From positions 2,108,001 to 2,172,000 of the forward strand of contig NZ_CP079218.1 of the NCBI RefSeq assembly GCF_019317285.1: 64,000 nucleotides of DNA, read 5' to 3'. The notes below the pieces were generated by a model. The model was not told the DNA's origin and ran no database searches. It saw only the letters and a program-made list of their open reading frames with translations. Origin of the DNA: Pedobacter sp. D749. GTDB lineage: Bacteria; Bacteroidota; Bacteroidia; Sphingobacteriales; Sphingobacteriaceae. Below are positions 1-8,291 of the stretch, piece after piece. A program made the position numbers and the translations under genes. The number at the start of each line of letters is the position of its first letter. Position 1 is the first letter of the stretch.

Positions 1-1
1 G

Positions 2-130
2 GGCGTTACTGCTGCCCATACTGCTTTATGCATAGAAGATGCTGAGATATCCGCTGAAGGCGTTAAATGTAAATATCTAGACACGAATTGGGTTCAAACC
101 GAACGAACTCTAGAAATAACTGTCAAATAG
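2..130 (+). CDS. 3' end of an unidentified gene (truncated by window edge)
   Basis: An open frame runs from the first bases of the window to a TAG at 128-130 and gives 42 residues ending in TLEITVK. The composition is protein-like, with charged and hydrophobic residues alternating and two cysteines. No start codon is visible because the gene begins left of the window. I do not recognise the family. It lies upstream of, and in the same direction as, the ATPase gene that starts at 278. Confidence 0.4.
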   Translation, partial: GVTAAHTALCIEDAEISAEGVKCKYLDTNWVQTERTLEITVK

Positions 131-277
131 TCAATCAATTCTAATCTCATTTTTCCTAGTTTGGCAGATTCACATGAATGGTACAGGTGTTGACGTTAAT
201 GATTATTAAATCGATGGTAAATTTAAAGGCCTACAAAAAAAGCAAACATTAGATATTATTCTAACAAAAATTAGACT

Positions 278-1867
278 ATGAGGATAAAAAATATACAATT
301 AAAAGAATTCAAAAGGTTTGATAATCTTACTATCGATTTAGGAGAATCTCCAAAAAAAATTATAGCGCTCGTAGGCCCAAATGGCTGTGGTAAAAGTTCA
401 GTTTTTGATGCCTTCGAGGAGAAATTGAAAGATTTCAGGTATAGAGACCATGAAGGTGCATCATTTTTTTCTAAATCATTATTTTATAGCGAAGAAGGAA
501 CAATTTCCCAACCTTATGATAAGAATCGATCAATTTTGATACAGACTGCTAGTGGAGTAGAATTACAAAGAAAAAGTTTTTATATACGAACTGCGTATCG
601 TTTCACTGCAAAATTAAATGTCACAAAGATTGAAAAGATATCAGAGATACAAGACGGACAAGATGATCCAACTAGTTCTATTGCTTTAGATGGTCGATTG
701 GTAAACAATTATAAACGGTTAATTGAAATCGCATACTCGGAATTCGATGCTTCTGGCAATAAAACTGGTGATCAAATCAAGCAAGAATTAATTGGAAAAG
801 TTAATGATATTTTATCCAAGGTCATTGATGCTAAAATTTCAAATTTGGGAAATGTTCTGTCTGGCAAAGGGCAATTATATTTTGAAAAAGGTAATGCTAA
901 GAACTTTCCTTACGCGAATCTATCTGCTGGTGAAAAGGAAGTTGTCGATATTGTGTTAGACCTGGTAGTGAAGGTGCCATTCTTTAATGAAACAGTTTAT
1001 TGTATTGACGAACCTGAGCTACATTTAAATACAGCAGTCCAAAGAAAATTACTCGTAGAAATAGAAAAACTAATTCCTGATAATTGTCAACTTTGGGTAG
1101 CCACACATAGCATTGGGTTTTTACGTGCATTGCAAGATGAACTAAAAGAAAAAAGTCAAATTTTAGATTTTTCTGAGGATGATTACTTCAATGGTATAAA
1201 GACTATCAAGCCAATGAAGCCATCCAGAAAAAATTGGCAGAGAATTTTTCAGACAGCACTTGAAGATCTTACTGGATTACTTGCACCCAAAAAAATCATT
1301 TATTGCGAAGGAAAGGTATCAGAGCCACGCGCTAACGTAGAGGATGGTATGGACGCAAAAGTTTTAAATAACATTTTTGAAGAAGACTATCAAGAGGCTC
1401 TGTTTATATCTTCTGGCGGCAACACTGAGCTTGATCAGCGATCAAACATTGCTATTGCTATATTAGGAAAAGTATTTTCTGACGTTGAAATTTTAGTACT
1501 TAAAGATAGAGATATGAATTCTGGTAAACCTATTGATGAAGGTGGAAGACAATTATATTTGAAAAATAATAAAGAAAATCATAGAGTTTTAAAGCGATTC
1601 GAAATAGAAAATTATCTTTTTGATAAGGAAGTTTTAAAGAAATATTGCGTAGCAAATGGCTTAACCTTTAATGAACAAAAATATGACACATGCTTTCCAG
1701 ACATTATAAACAATCAAGTAAAGGATCAATTTAATATAGTCAAATCATGCTGTAATATTCCGGGATCAATAGCAGCAGAAAAATTTAAGATAAACCTCTC
1801 AGATTATATCACATCAGATATGATTATCTATAAAGAATTAGAAAATGAGATTTTCAATAGAAAATAA
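278..1867 (+). CDS. OLD-like AAA ATPase with C-terminal TOPRIM-type region
   Basis: This is an ATP-dependent DNA-repair or defence type protein of the OLD/RecF-like class. Seen in the 529 residues: a start typical of SMC-like ATPases (RIKNIQLKEFKRF), a Walker A GPNGCGKSS near residue 33, a signature-like LSAGEKE near 217, a Walker B with VYCIDEPELHL near 242 and a switch histidine in ATHS near 276. The C-terminal third has KKIIYCEG near 340 and LKDRDM near 408, matching the acidic E...DxD layout of a TOPRIM nuclease (OLD or DUF4435 type). Known for the family: OLD proteins are nucleases, often in phage-defence loci. Inference: a one-gene or accessory defence factor. The gene is AT-rich, which fits horizontal transfer. 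Start is the only upstream ATG in a good context. Confidence 0.8.
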   Translation: MRIKNIQLKEFKRFDNLTIDLGESPKKIIALVGPNGCGKSSVFDAFEEKLKDFRYRDHEGASFFSKSLFYSEEGTISQPYDKNRSILIQTASGVELQRKSFYIRTAYRFTAKLNVTKIEKISEIQDGQDDPTSSIALDGRLVNNYKRLIEIAYSEFDASGNKTGDQIKQELIGKVNDILSKVIDAKISNLGNVLSGKGQLYFEKGNAKNFPYANLSAGEKEVVDIVLDLVVKVPFFNETVYCIDEPELHLNTAVQRKLLVEIEKLIPDNCQLWVATHSIGFLRALQDELKEKSQILDFSEDDYFNGIKTIKPMKPSRKNWQRIFQTALEDLTGLLAPKKIIYCEGKVSEPRANVEDGMDAKVLNNIFEEDYQEALFISSGGNTELDQRSNIAIAILGKVFSDVEILVLKDRDMNSGKPIDEGGRQLYLKNNKENHRVLKRFEIENYLFDKEVLKKYCVANGLTFNEQKYDTCFPDIINNQVKDQFNIVKSCCNIPGSIAAEKFKINLSDYITSDMIIYKELENEIFNRK

Positions 1868-2046
1868 GGTAGAAGGTTAGATATGTTTTATATTAAGTAA
1901 TTGCAAATTTGGCTTCAAAAGTAGTCGAATCAATGGATAAAAAGTTTACCTAATCCCAAAAACCTAAATACTATTTTATGAAAGCTTCAATCTTCAAATC
2001 CTGAATAATTGGTTCAACACGCCTTAAATAACTTTCTAAATAATTT

Positions 2047-2481
2047 CTATACCCCCCTGTACAGACTGGCTTGCAAATACCCTAAATTATAAAACAAATC
2101 TTTATCAAGATCACCATCTAAATATAGAAAATCAAGACAATGCAGGCAAAACACTTTTAGGAACTGTACTTTCTGTTCGTGCTTGAGTGCCGGATAAGAT
2201 ACACCTAGATTAAGTTCAAATGCATTAATGCCCTCATTGTAACCATCGAAAAAGCATGGCTCAAAAATTTCTTTTTGTTTTATATCCCATTCACCATAAG
2301 ATTCATTCGTATAATTGACACTGGTACTTTCGTTTATATTCAGGAAATCGTACAGGTCTGTATCACTGATAAAATAAGCCTTACCATCTCTAATCAATTC
2401 CCTATGAATAAAAGAAACTCTCATATCATCATAGATGTGACCAGAATAAGGGCTGAAATTTTTTAAGTGGTGGAAAAACAT
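2047..2481 (-). CDS. hypothetical protein, 144 aa
   Basis: A 144-residue soluble protein that I do not recognise. It starts MFFHHLKNFSPYSG and ends in a Leu- and Asp-rich helix-like stretch. No signal peptide or membrane segment is evident. It stands alone on the minus strand between the ATPase and the PIN gene pair, in AT-rich DNA. The frame is long for such AT-rich sequence, and the residue composition (many Tyr, Phe, Asp, and spaced Cys) looks like a genuine protein. An opposite-strand frame inside it is poorer and was dismissed. Confidence 0.55.
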   Translation of the reverse strand: MFFHHLKNFSPYSGHIYDDMRVSFIHRELIRDGKAYFISDTDLYDFLNINESTSVNYTNESYGEWDIKQKEIFEPCFFDGYNEGINAFELNLGVSYPALKHEQKVQFLKVFCLHCLDFLYLDGDLDKDLFYNLGYLQASLYRGV

Positions 2482-2729
2482 AGATCAAACGTTTGATAGG
2501 ACAAAATAACTAAATAATTATCGTCAACATAGTTCATCATTTGTCTAACTAAAAACTATTAATTGAATCTCATTCTAATATTGGTATTTTAAAGGCGGTT
2601 TATGTGTTTTTTAATTTCCTAAGGTGCTAAAGTTCAATCGTAAATAAGCCTTGCATCGAAAGTACCTGATCAAAAAAAAATTAGTATTTTTGATTGTTAT
2701 TAAGGGCAGAAATAGAACAATTTTTTAAA

Positions 2730-3392
2730 ATGGAAGTATATCAAAAGTTAATTGTCTTCGTCAACTCCAACCTCGCTTTAAAGTTCAGAACAGAGTTAAT
2801 AAATGAAGCAAAAAAAAACAAATGGCTTAATAGAAGCGATTTTGAAGAAGACTATATCAAAAATGTAATGACAGATGACATTATTATTTGTTTAGAAAGC
2901 CCTAAATTCTCTTTCAATAACAACACTGACCTGCAGGCATTTGTTTGGATGCGCCATTCTAAAAATGAATTCGAAGTTTTCAATATAATTCCAAGCCTTA
3001 CTAGAAAGCTGACTTACGAACAGTATAATTTCATCTTGGATCAACTTTATAAATGTGTGGTAAAAAAGGTAGCTGTAAAACTTGAGTTGGACACGATGAT
3101 CACTAGCCCATACAAATCCATGACCGAAATTATTGGCGAAGAAGCATACGAAAGATTATACCGATTTTCAAGATCGGCAAACAAATCAACTGGAAATACG
3201 AATCCTTTTGATTTCGAGAGATGGTGTGAATTCGTATTTACACTTTTTCGGCAGAACGTTAAGCTTAACTCCGATGAATTCGTGCGTTGGCTTGAAGAAA
3301 ATGAAGGTTGGTCGGAAGATTTGGCTTGGAAGCTAGCTGTCGATTTGGAATATGCATTAGACATCTTGGAAAAATATGAGCATTCTAAATAA
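2730..3392 (+). CDS. hypothetical protein, translationally coupled to a PIN-domain protein
   Basis: This protein of about 220 residues has no family I recognise. I start it at the ATG at 2730 (MEVYQKLIVFVNSN) rather than the TTG 36 bases upstream. It is acidic, with no signal peptide or membrane span, and has a central Tyr/Leu-rich segment and a C-terminal acidic, tryptophan-containing stretch (RWLEENEGWSEDLAWKLA). Its stop at 3392 lies 16 bases inside the following PIN gene, so the two are almost certainly translationally coupled. Inference: a partner of the PIN protein, perhaps antitoxin or specificity factor. Nothing in the sequence proves that role. Confidence 0.6.
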   Translation: MEVYQKLIVFVNSNLALKFRTELINEAKKNKWLNRSDFEEDYIKNVMTDDIIICLESPKFSFNNNTDLQAFVWMRHSKNEFEVFNIIPSLTRKLTYEQYNFILDQLYKCVVKKVAVKLELDTMITSPYKSMTEIIGEEAYERLYRFSRSANKSTGNTNPFDFERWCEFVFTLFRQNVKLNSDEFVRWLEENEGWSEDLAWKLAVDLEYALDILEKYEHSK

Positions 3393-4092
3393 AATTCCAA
3401 TCTCTGCTACAGACTTTGTTCAAAACGTCTTTTCAGTAAATCCAAAACCTATTTTCTTTTGGGATACATGCGCATTGCTTGATATTATCAGACTGGTTTA
3501 CCGTAATGGTGATATTAATACGCTTAAATCAATAATTGAAATAAAAAAGCTTATTGATACTAACCAAATCTATAGTGTATGTAGCCAATTGACCATAATT
3601 GAATGGAATGAACATTTTGCCAAAATTATGGCAGAAACTCACGAGAGCCTAAACCTAACATCTGATTTCCATAAGAATAGCGTTGATATGATCAACCATA
3701 TTTTTTCAAGTAATTATTGTTCTGACCATATAGGAGATAAGGGGCTTATAGCAGAGTTAGAAAAAATAGCGGATGGAATTTGTCAGGCAAGTACATATTT
3801 GACGACAGATGAGATTGCTCAAAATGCTTTAATTAGAGTCTCAAAAAAGCAACCTCCTTCTGCAAAAAAGCCAGAATTCAAAGATTGTGCTATTTGGGAA
3901 ACAGTATTGGATGTTGCTGATAAGGTAAAGTCCTATGGGTTGAAGTTCGTATATCTTACTGTCAATACGGAAGATTATTTGGATAAGGCAAGGACTCCCC
4001 ACAGAGTCCATGGTAGTTTGATTGCCGAGGCGATAACATATAATATTCATCTAGAAATGAAATTTATCGAGGCCTATAACAAAATAAAATAG
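3376..4092 (+). CDS. PIN-domain ribonuclease-like protein (DUF4935-type)
   Basis: The 238-residue protein has the acidic pattern of PIN nucleases: an N-terminal FFWDTCALLD near residue 28, an acidic middle, then a DCAIWET motif near 167 and a late YLTVNTEDYLD near 195. Known for the family: PIN domains are metal-dependent RNases, used in VapC toxins and in larger DUF4935-type proteins found in defence loci. At 238 residues it is longer than a VapC toxin (about 130), so the DUF4935 type fits better. Its start overlaps the upstream hypothetical gene by 17 bases. Inference: a two-gene toxin-like or defence unit beside the OLD-like ATPase. Confidence 0.7.
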   Translation: MSILNKIPISATDFVQNVFSVNPKPIFFWDTCALLDIIRLVYRNGDINTLKSIIEIKKLIDTNQIYSVCSQLTIIEWNEHFAKIMAETHESLNLTSDFHKNSVDMINHIFSSNYCSDHIGDKGLIAELEKIADGICQASTYLTTDEIAQNALIRVSKKQPPSAKKPEFKDCAIWETVLDVADKVKSYGLKFVYLTVNTEDYLDKARTPHRVHGSLIAEAITYNIHLEMKFIEAYNKIK

Positions 4093-4274
4093 CGTTTACA
4101 TATTATGAACTAAAACCCAGAATCTGAATATTGAGCTACCGCAAAATACTGCTTAAGGAGTTTGACACATGACTGGGCTCTTATCTATTGGTTGCATAGT
4201 TTTTTTTGAAAATAGATAAAAAAAACGTATATTTATGTATAGCAATTGCAGCTAAAACGTATTAAAAAAATAGT

Positions 4275-4323
4275 GAGTAATTCAATGAGTAGAATTACAA
4301 AACAGCCTAAAATACTATTTAAA
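4275..4323. repeat. diverged repeat, copy 1 (attachment-site debris)
   Basis: Bases 4275-4300 match 4610-4635 at 21 of 26 positions, and both copies run on into an ATTTAAA block (4317-4323 and 4643-4650). The two copies flank a pair of identical 17-bp tRNA-like repeats. This is the arrangement expected from repeated insertion and loss of an element at one site. Confidence 0.55.
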
Positions 4324-4346
4324 CGCTGATTTTAGCACTAGGTGCA

Positions 4347-4363
4347 AATCCCAGCGGGATCAC
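4347..4363 (+). repeat. 17-bp direct repeat resembling a tRNA 3' end, copy 1 (att-like)
   Basis: AATCCCAGCGGGATCAC occurs here and again, identically, at 4489-4505. Upstream bases CTAGGTGCAAAT can form a tRNA T-arm with CCCAG, so this resembles the T-arm and acceptor end of a tRNA gene, the usual target of tyrosine-recombinase islands. No complete tRNA is present. Confidence 0.6.
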
Positions 4364-4367
4364 AAGA

Positions 4368-4394
4368 AACCTCACAGAAATGTGAGGTTTTTTT
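4368..4394 (+). terminator. rho-independent terminator
   Basis: AACCTCACA and TGTGAGGTT form a perfect 9-bp stem around a GAAA loop, followed by a run of T. It sits between the two att-like repeats and could end transcription coming from the PIN gene pair. Confidence 0.75.
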
Positions 4395-4404
4395 GTTTTA
4401 TTCC

Positions 4405-4425
4405 CCCTGGGATTCGAACAGAAGC
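4405..4425 (-). other. tRNA T-arm-like fragment on the minus strand
   Basis: Read on the minus strand this stretch gives GTTCGAATCCCAGG, the classic T-loop plus T-stem of a tRNA, but nothing resembling the anticodon or D arm is adjacent. It is a fragment lying between two further tRNA-like repeats. Confidence 0.4.
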
Positions 4426-4488
4426 GCCGGCATGGGTTCGATTTGTAAAAGGCTCAGGACCAGGTTCGGGGTTTTGCGGGACTGAGCC

Positions 4489-4505
4489 AATCCCAGCGGG
4501 ATCAC
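4489..4505 (+). repeat. 17-bp direct repeat resembling a tRNA 3' end, copy 2 (att-like)
   Basis: Identical to 4347-4363. It is preceded directly by a GGCTCAG/CTGAGCC hairpin (4451-4457 and 4482-4488). Only 141 bp separate the two repeats, so any element that lay between them is now gone or lies elsewhere. Confidence 0.6.
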
Positions 4506-4559
4506 AGAAGATAGTATCAAAACTACATAAAATATTGCAAATCAAATGATTGCAAAGTT

Positions 4560-4907
4560 TTATGTTTTACCGGAAAACCCAAAATATGCAATAAATCGCA
4601 TAAAAAATTGAGTGATTCGGTGAGTAGTCTTACAAGGTGGCATATTTAAAGGTGATGTTACTTTTATTATAATGAAGCTTGGACTGGTTTCTCCATTTTC
4701 ATATTTAATAACATCTCCTGTATTAACCCCACTTCTTTTGTGAAATTTACGATAAGAAATTTTCTGCGTCTCTTTCAAAGGTTTTAAATGATGACCTAAT
4801 CTTTTCACAATTATTTTTTCTTTCTCAAGAATCATTTCACTACCAATAAAAATATAATTAGCAAAGGCCTTTATATTATTTAAAATTGTCATGTAATTAC
4901 TTGACAT
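4560..4907 (-). CDS. XRE-type helix-turn-helix protein, C-terminus altered
   Basis: Residues 33-85 look like an XRE/Cro helix-turn-helix: RLGHHLKPLKETQKIS, then the recognition-helix-like YRKFHKRSGVNTGDVIKYENG and the typical ENGETSPS. No other domain is seen in the 115 residues. The last 30 or so residues fall in the repeat at 4610-4650, so the original 3' end was probably replaced when that repeat was laid down and the natural C-terminus may be lost. It lies alone beside att-like repeats, where such a gene would fit as regulator of an integrated element. Translation is likely but full function is doubtful. Confidence 0.5.
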   Translation of the reverse strand: MSSNYMTILNNIKAFANYIFIGSEMILEKEKIIVKRLGHHLKPLKETQKISYRKFHKRSGVNTGDVIKYENGETSPSFIIIKVTSPLNMPPCKTTHRITQFFMRFIAYFGFSGKT

Positions 4908-4984
4908 TAAGTTTTTTTTATTTACATTAACATAATAAAAATAAAACCATTACAAGGTAAAATTAAGAGTCTTGCAACCTCAAA

Positions 4985-5179
4985 TCTCACGCCGTTGGAG
5001 CAGGACAGCAGATTTTATCCCATTTCTTATAGCGGAATAGCTATCTTTAGCTTCCAAAATAAGAGTGGGCTTCTGCTGTAATTCCATTTCAACGTAAGGC
5101 GTGAGAAACATTATGAGGTTATGGTTTGAGAAGCCCACTTTTCCTCTCTCCGTCAGGACTCATAACATACGATTATGAG
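4985..5179. other. interleaved inverted repeats (possible structured RNA or DNA)
   Basis: Two inverted repeats interlock. TCTCACGCC (4985-4993) pairs with GGCGTGAGA (5098-5106), and GTGGGCTTCT (5065-5074) pairs with AGAAGCCCAC (5129-5138), giving an A-B-A'-B' order typical of a pseudoknot. A third hairpin, CTCATAA/TTATGAG, lies at 5159-5179. The 670-bp stretch 4908-5577 otherwise holds no convincing gene. Confidence 0.4.
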
Positions 5180-5672
5180 CAAACAAAAAATAATTTGGAT
5201 TAACTGGTTGGTACTTCCCAAGGTGAGTATACCCCAATATGTTATTTTAATTGTTCGTCATTTTCAAATAATTCTATGCCAGTTTCTGTTAAGTTGCACA
5301 TTTGATCGGCTTTATGCCTTGAAACCCAGGAATCCGGAGTGATTTTTTGAGCTGGGGCAGGTTGGCTATTTATGATTAATATTAATAAGGTTCTTAATGA
5401 TGATGACCTGCCTCATTTTTTGTTTGCTTTCGAACGTGACGCCTGGTTTCTTATCGTATTTTTTTCCTTCCATTCTCTATTTTTTGCGTTTGAAAAAATA
5501 ATCGGTTTTGCTGTGATTGGTATGCCCGGATTTTAGGCAGAGGTCGACTTTTTTCTGCTGCTTAATCTGTTACGCAATTGGGTGTAGTGGTGGCTTTAGC
5601 TGTTCCGGAATGTTATTTCCGGATGCGGCCTTTGCTTTTGTTAATTAATGTTTTACCAAAATTTTTGCTTTC

Positions 5673-5970
5673 GATGAAGAACAACAATAGTTATCTGCCG
5701 CTTTTTTTTCTCTGTTGGGCTTTTCTTTATACGCCATTGGCTTTACTGGGTGTTTTTACTGTGCCTGGTAGCGAGCAGGAGGTAGTTACGGCGCCAAAAC
5801 CTTGCTCGGGGAAGGTGTCGCGAAGTTCAGGTGAGGAACAGATGGAGAGCAATGATTTTGGTTGTTTCTTGTCTGTTTATGATCCGGTTCCTGGTATTTG
5901 GGATTGTGGGGATGATCATATTGTTCCTTTTTGTTTAACAGATAATCCCCCCGGGTATGGCACGAAGTAA
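5673..5970 (+). CDS. doubtful small secreted-type ORF
   Basis: From the ATG at 5673 the frame encodes 98 residues, beginning MKNNNSYLPLFFLCWAFLY, which could be a signal peptide or membrane anchor. The rest is Pro/Gly/Ser-rich, with four Cys, and looks unordered. A longer version from 5578 is possible. No family is recognised and the neighbourhood is gene-poor, so this may be a decayed gene or a chance frame. Confidence 0.2.
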
Positions 5971-6168
5971 GTGTATGGTTTCGAAAGGCTGTATGCTCTG
6001 AAACCGAAAAATTCTATTGCAGGAATCAATTCCCAGCTTGTTAAACATGAAAAATTACTGTGTCAGTCAATTTTTTTATTTAGCTACAACCATACCAGTC
6101 CTCAGACAGAGGATATACATTCTTTATGAGTTTGAAAAACATATTTTTCTTATTTTAGAAGGATTAAA

Positions 6169-6861
6169 ATGCTGAAAATTATTTTCCTTATGACTAAAAA
6201 GCTCTTATTTATTTTGATGTTAAGCTTAATGTTAGGTTTAAAATCTAAAGCACAGCACAAATCGATGATTCCATCTGATGTAATTCCGTTTCAGGTAACT
6301 GTCGAAAAATCTGTCTATAAAGGTAAAAATGCCTTAGCCCTGGAAATAAAAGGTCAGCCTGATGGAGATAATACACTTGCAATTTTGAAAGATATTGAAT
6401 TTCATAATGGGGTAATTGAAGCGACAATTAGCGGGCAACCACTTGCAGATGCCGGAGCAACAGCTCGGGGATTTGTAGGTATTGCGTTCAGGGCGGCTTT
6501 AGATGCTTCAAAAATGGAGGTTTTTTATTTACGTCCTACCAATGGCCGGGCAGATGATCAATTACGCAGAAACCACTCCAGCCAGTATATTTCTATTCCC
6601 GGATATCCCTGGGAAAAATTAAGAAAGGAAACGCCGGGACAGTATGAAGCATATGTTGATATATTGCCTGCAGAATGGATCAAAATAAAGATTGTAGTAA
6701 AGGATGAAACTGCCAGGCTGTATATTAACGGTGCAGCTCAGCCTACTTTAATTGTAAATGATCTAAAACAGGGTAAAAATATTCGGGGAAGCATTGGGTT
6801 GTGGATAGGGCCAGGAACATTAGGCCACTTTACTGATGTTAAAGTAACTAAAGAAGATTGA
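6169..6861 (+). CDS. secreted LamG/DUF1080-like protein
   Basis: A 230-residue exported protein. Residues 1-28 are a signal peptide with a long hydrophobic core ending KSKAQ. The mature part has the alternating beta-strand pattern of concanavalin-A-like (LamG or 3-keto-disaccharide hydrolase, DUF1080) folds: FHNGVIEATISGQP, FVGIAFRA, WIKIKIVVKDETARLYING, GSIGLWIGPGTLGHF. These match the strands that precede the sugar site in that superfamily, but I see no assignable catalytic residues. The start has AGAAGGA at 6158-6164. It stands alone, and the following minus-strand operon converges on it. Function beyond carbohydrate-binding-like fold is unknown. Confidence 0.65.
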   Translation: MLKIIFLMTKKLLFILMLSLMLGLKSKAQHKSMIPSDVIPFQVTVEKSVYKGKNALALEIKGQPDGDNTLAILKDIEFHNGVIEATISGQPLADAGATARGFVGIAFRAALDASKMEVFYLRPTNGRADDQLRRNHSSQYISIPGYPWEKLRKETPGQYEAYVDILPAEWIKIKIVVKDETARLYINGAAQPTLIVNDLKQGKNIRGSIGLWIGPGTLGHFTDVKVTKED

Positions 6862-7004
6862 TAAATATATAAACACCAGGCGTTTATATTAACTGAACTT
6901 AATGCTTTTCCTAATTCGGTAGTACCGGTTGCAAGCGCTGTTCCTGTAAGCGAAGATTACTACTTAATGAACCAGAAGTTTTATGTTTTCGGCTTTTGAA
7001 AAAA

Positions 7005-7106
7005 GGGATAACCAAATTAATGGTTATCCCCAATCTAAATTAACGCTCTCAGGCTTTCGCCGGATGTAGGACTCTCACCCCCTACATTACCATATACGCA
7101 AAAATA
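7005..7106 (-). repeat. dispersed structured element, copy 1 (ends in terminator hairpin)
   Basis: Near-identical to 29567-29670 (a few substitutions and one 2-bp indel). Read on the minus strand it contains a GTAGG/CCTAC hairpin, a GGCGAAAGCC tetraloop hairpin, the tag GAGAGCGTTAATTTAGAT, and a 10-bp GGGATAACCA/TGGTTATCCC stem followed by a T run. Here it lies just downstream of the lodB stop and would end that transcript. Confidence 0.7.
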
Positions 7107-7175
7107 TATTGCCTGGTTTTTTATTTCTATAAATATCAGCAATTTTGATAATACTAATGTCAAACGACTGCTGTT

Positions 7176-8291
7176 TTATCCTATAATCACATTATCCTTA
7201 GCAACTGCTGATTTTTGCTCGCCATGTCTTCTTACCCAATAAGGATGGTCTTTCCAACGGGTCTCCTTACCGTACAGATCTGCACGTTGCTCCCCATACA
7301 AATGAAAGGCGAGTTGAATCTTTTGATGATAATGAGTTCCGGCTGCCGAAATACCCGCTAGTTCATCTTTCGCCGCGAGGCCGGCATCAATGCCACTGCG
7401 TAGCGCAAAAGCGATACCATGGGAAGACAATGGGTCGAACGCACAGGCGGCATCGCCAGCCGCTAACCAACCTTCGCCGGCATAATGCTCCAAATGATGG
7501 CTTCCTGCTGAAGTATATTGGAGAGGCAATACATCGCTGTAACGACTTACCGGCACCCGATGTTTTACAAAGCGCGTTTGCGTACTTTTCCTGCGCCAAT
7601 ATAAGGGATCTAGCCAATCTGCCCGGTCATGCAGGTCAGGATCTGTAAAAAAGATGCGGACTACCTTTCCTTCTCCACCCTCCGAAACATACCACCAGCC
7701 GTCAGGAACTGCTTCAATAAGACTTTGTTGACTCCTTAGGGGATTAGAGGAGGCCAGCAAGCTAACCACCGCTACCTGATTATCCTCTCGAATGCGTTTT
7801 ATACCAAGTTGCCTGCTCAGCCAACTGTTCCTGCCACTGGCATCGATTATTGTAGCAGCGTTGATGTGGGAATGGCCTTCAGTATATTGCCAACGCATCC
7901 CTTCCCTTGTAAGCCCGAAGGCCCGGTTCGTTTCGATTAAAGTAACTCCGGCGGCTACTGCTTTTTGGAGCATCATAGACTGAAAAGCTGTACGATTCAA
8001 ATACCAGCCCTCTCCGAACGATGACTGGATAAAATCATAGAAGAATAGCCGGTCATCTCCCCAGCAAGAGGAATTGCCATAGCAGGGTGGGTGAGCTGCA
8101 GCTAAAAAGTCATCCCATAAATCAAGTTCGATAAGTGAGTAACGGGCGGAAGCCGCGAGGCTTTCTCCCGCCCGGATAACATCCACTGCAGGCCGGTGCA
8201 CCACCGTTACCGATGCACCGTGCTGCCGTAAAGTGATTGCTGAAGCCAACCCGGCAGGGCCGTTGCCTATAATCAGCACATCTGTTATCAT
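7176..8291 (-). CDS. lodB: LodB/GoxB-like FAD-dependent maturation enzyme
   Basis: A 371-residue flavoprotein of the tryptophan-halogenase-like superfamily. Seen: an N-terminal dinucleotide fold IIGNGPAGLASAITLRQHG (residues 7-25), the family RAGESL near 41, and the FAD-ribityl motif GDAACAFDPLSSHGIAF near 280. Known: LodB-type proteins are needed to install the cysteine tryptophylquinone cofactor in LodA-type oxidases and are encoded next to them. That is the case here: its start overlaps the oxidase gene's stop by 4 bp (ATGA), so the pair is translationally coupled. The halogenase lysine motif is not evident, which supports a maturation role. Substrate specificity of the partner (lysine, glycine or other) cannot be read from the sequence, so goxB would be an equally valid name. 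Confidence 0.85.
   Translation of the reverse strand: MITDVLIIGNGPAGLASAITLRQHGASVTVVHRPAVDVIRAGESLAASARYSLIELDLWDDFLAAAHPPCYGNSSCWGDDRLFFYDFIQSSFGEGWYLNRTAFQSMMLQKAVAAGVTLIETNRAFGLTREGMRWQYTEGHSHINAATIIDASGRNSWLSRQLGIKRIREDNQVAVVSLLASSNPLRSQQSLIEAVPDGWWYVSEGGEGKVVRIFFTDPDLHDRADWLDPLYWRRKSTQTRFVKHRVPVSRYSDVLPLQYTSAGSHHLEHYAGEGWLAAGDAACAFDPLSSHGIAFALRSGIDAGLAAKDELAGISAAGTHYHQKIQLAFHLYGEQRADLYGKETRWKDHPYWVRRHGEQKSAVAKDNVIIG

Noticed and set aside
4347..4505. possible complete tRNA
   Set aside because: Only T-arm and acceptor-like ends are present. No anticodon or D arm could be folded.
4985..5179. retron-like RNA
   Set aside because: No reverse transcriptase gene is nearby.
5175..5342. 55-aa frame after the interleaved repeats
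   Set aside because: Short, with no RBS or family; its ATG sits in a hairpin.
7005..7106. group II intron or riboswitch fragment
   Set aside because: The GGTGAGAGTCC-like word and GAAA tetraloop are suggestive, but domain V and a ligand core are not identifiable.
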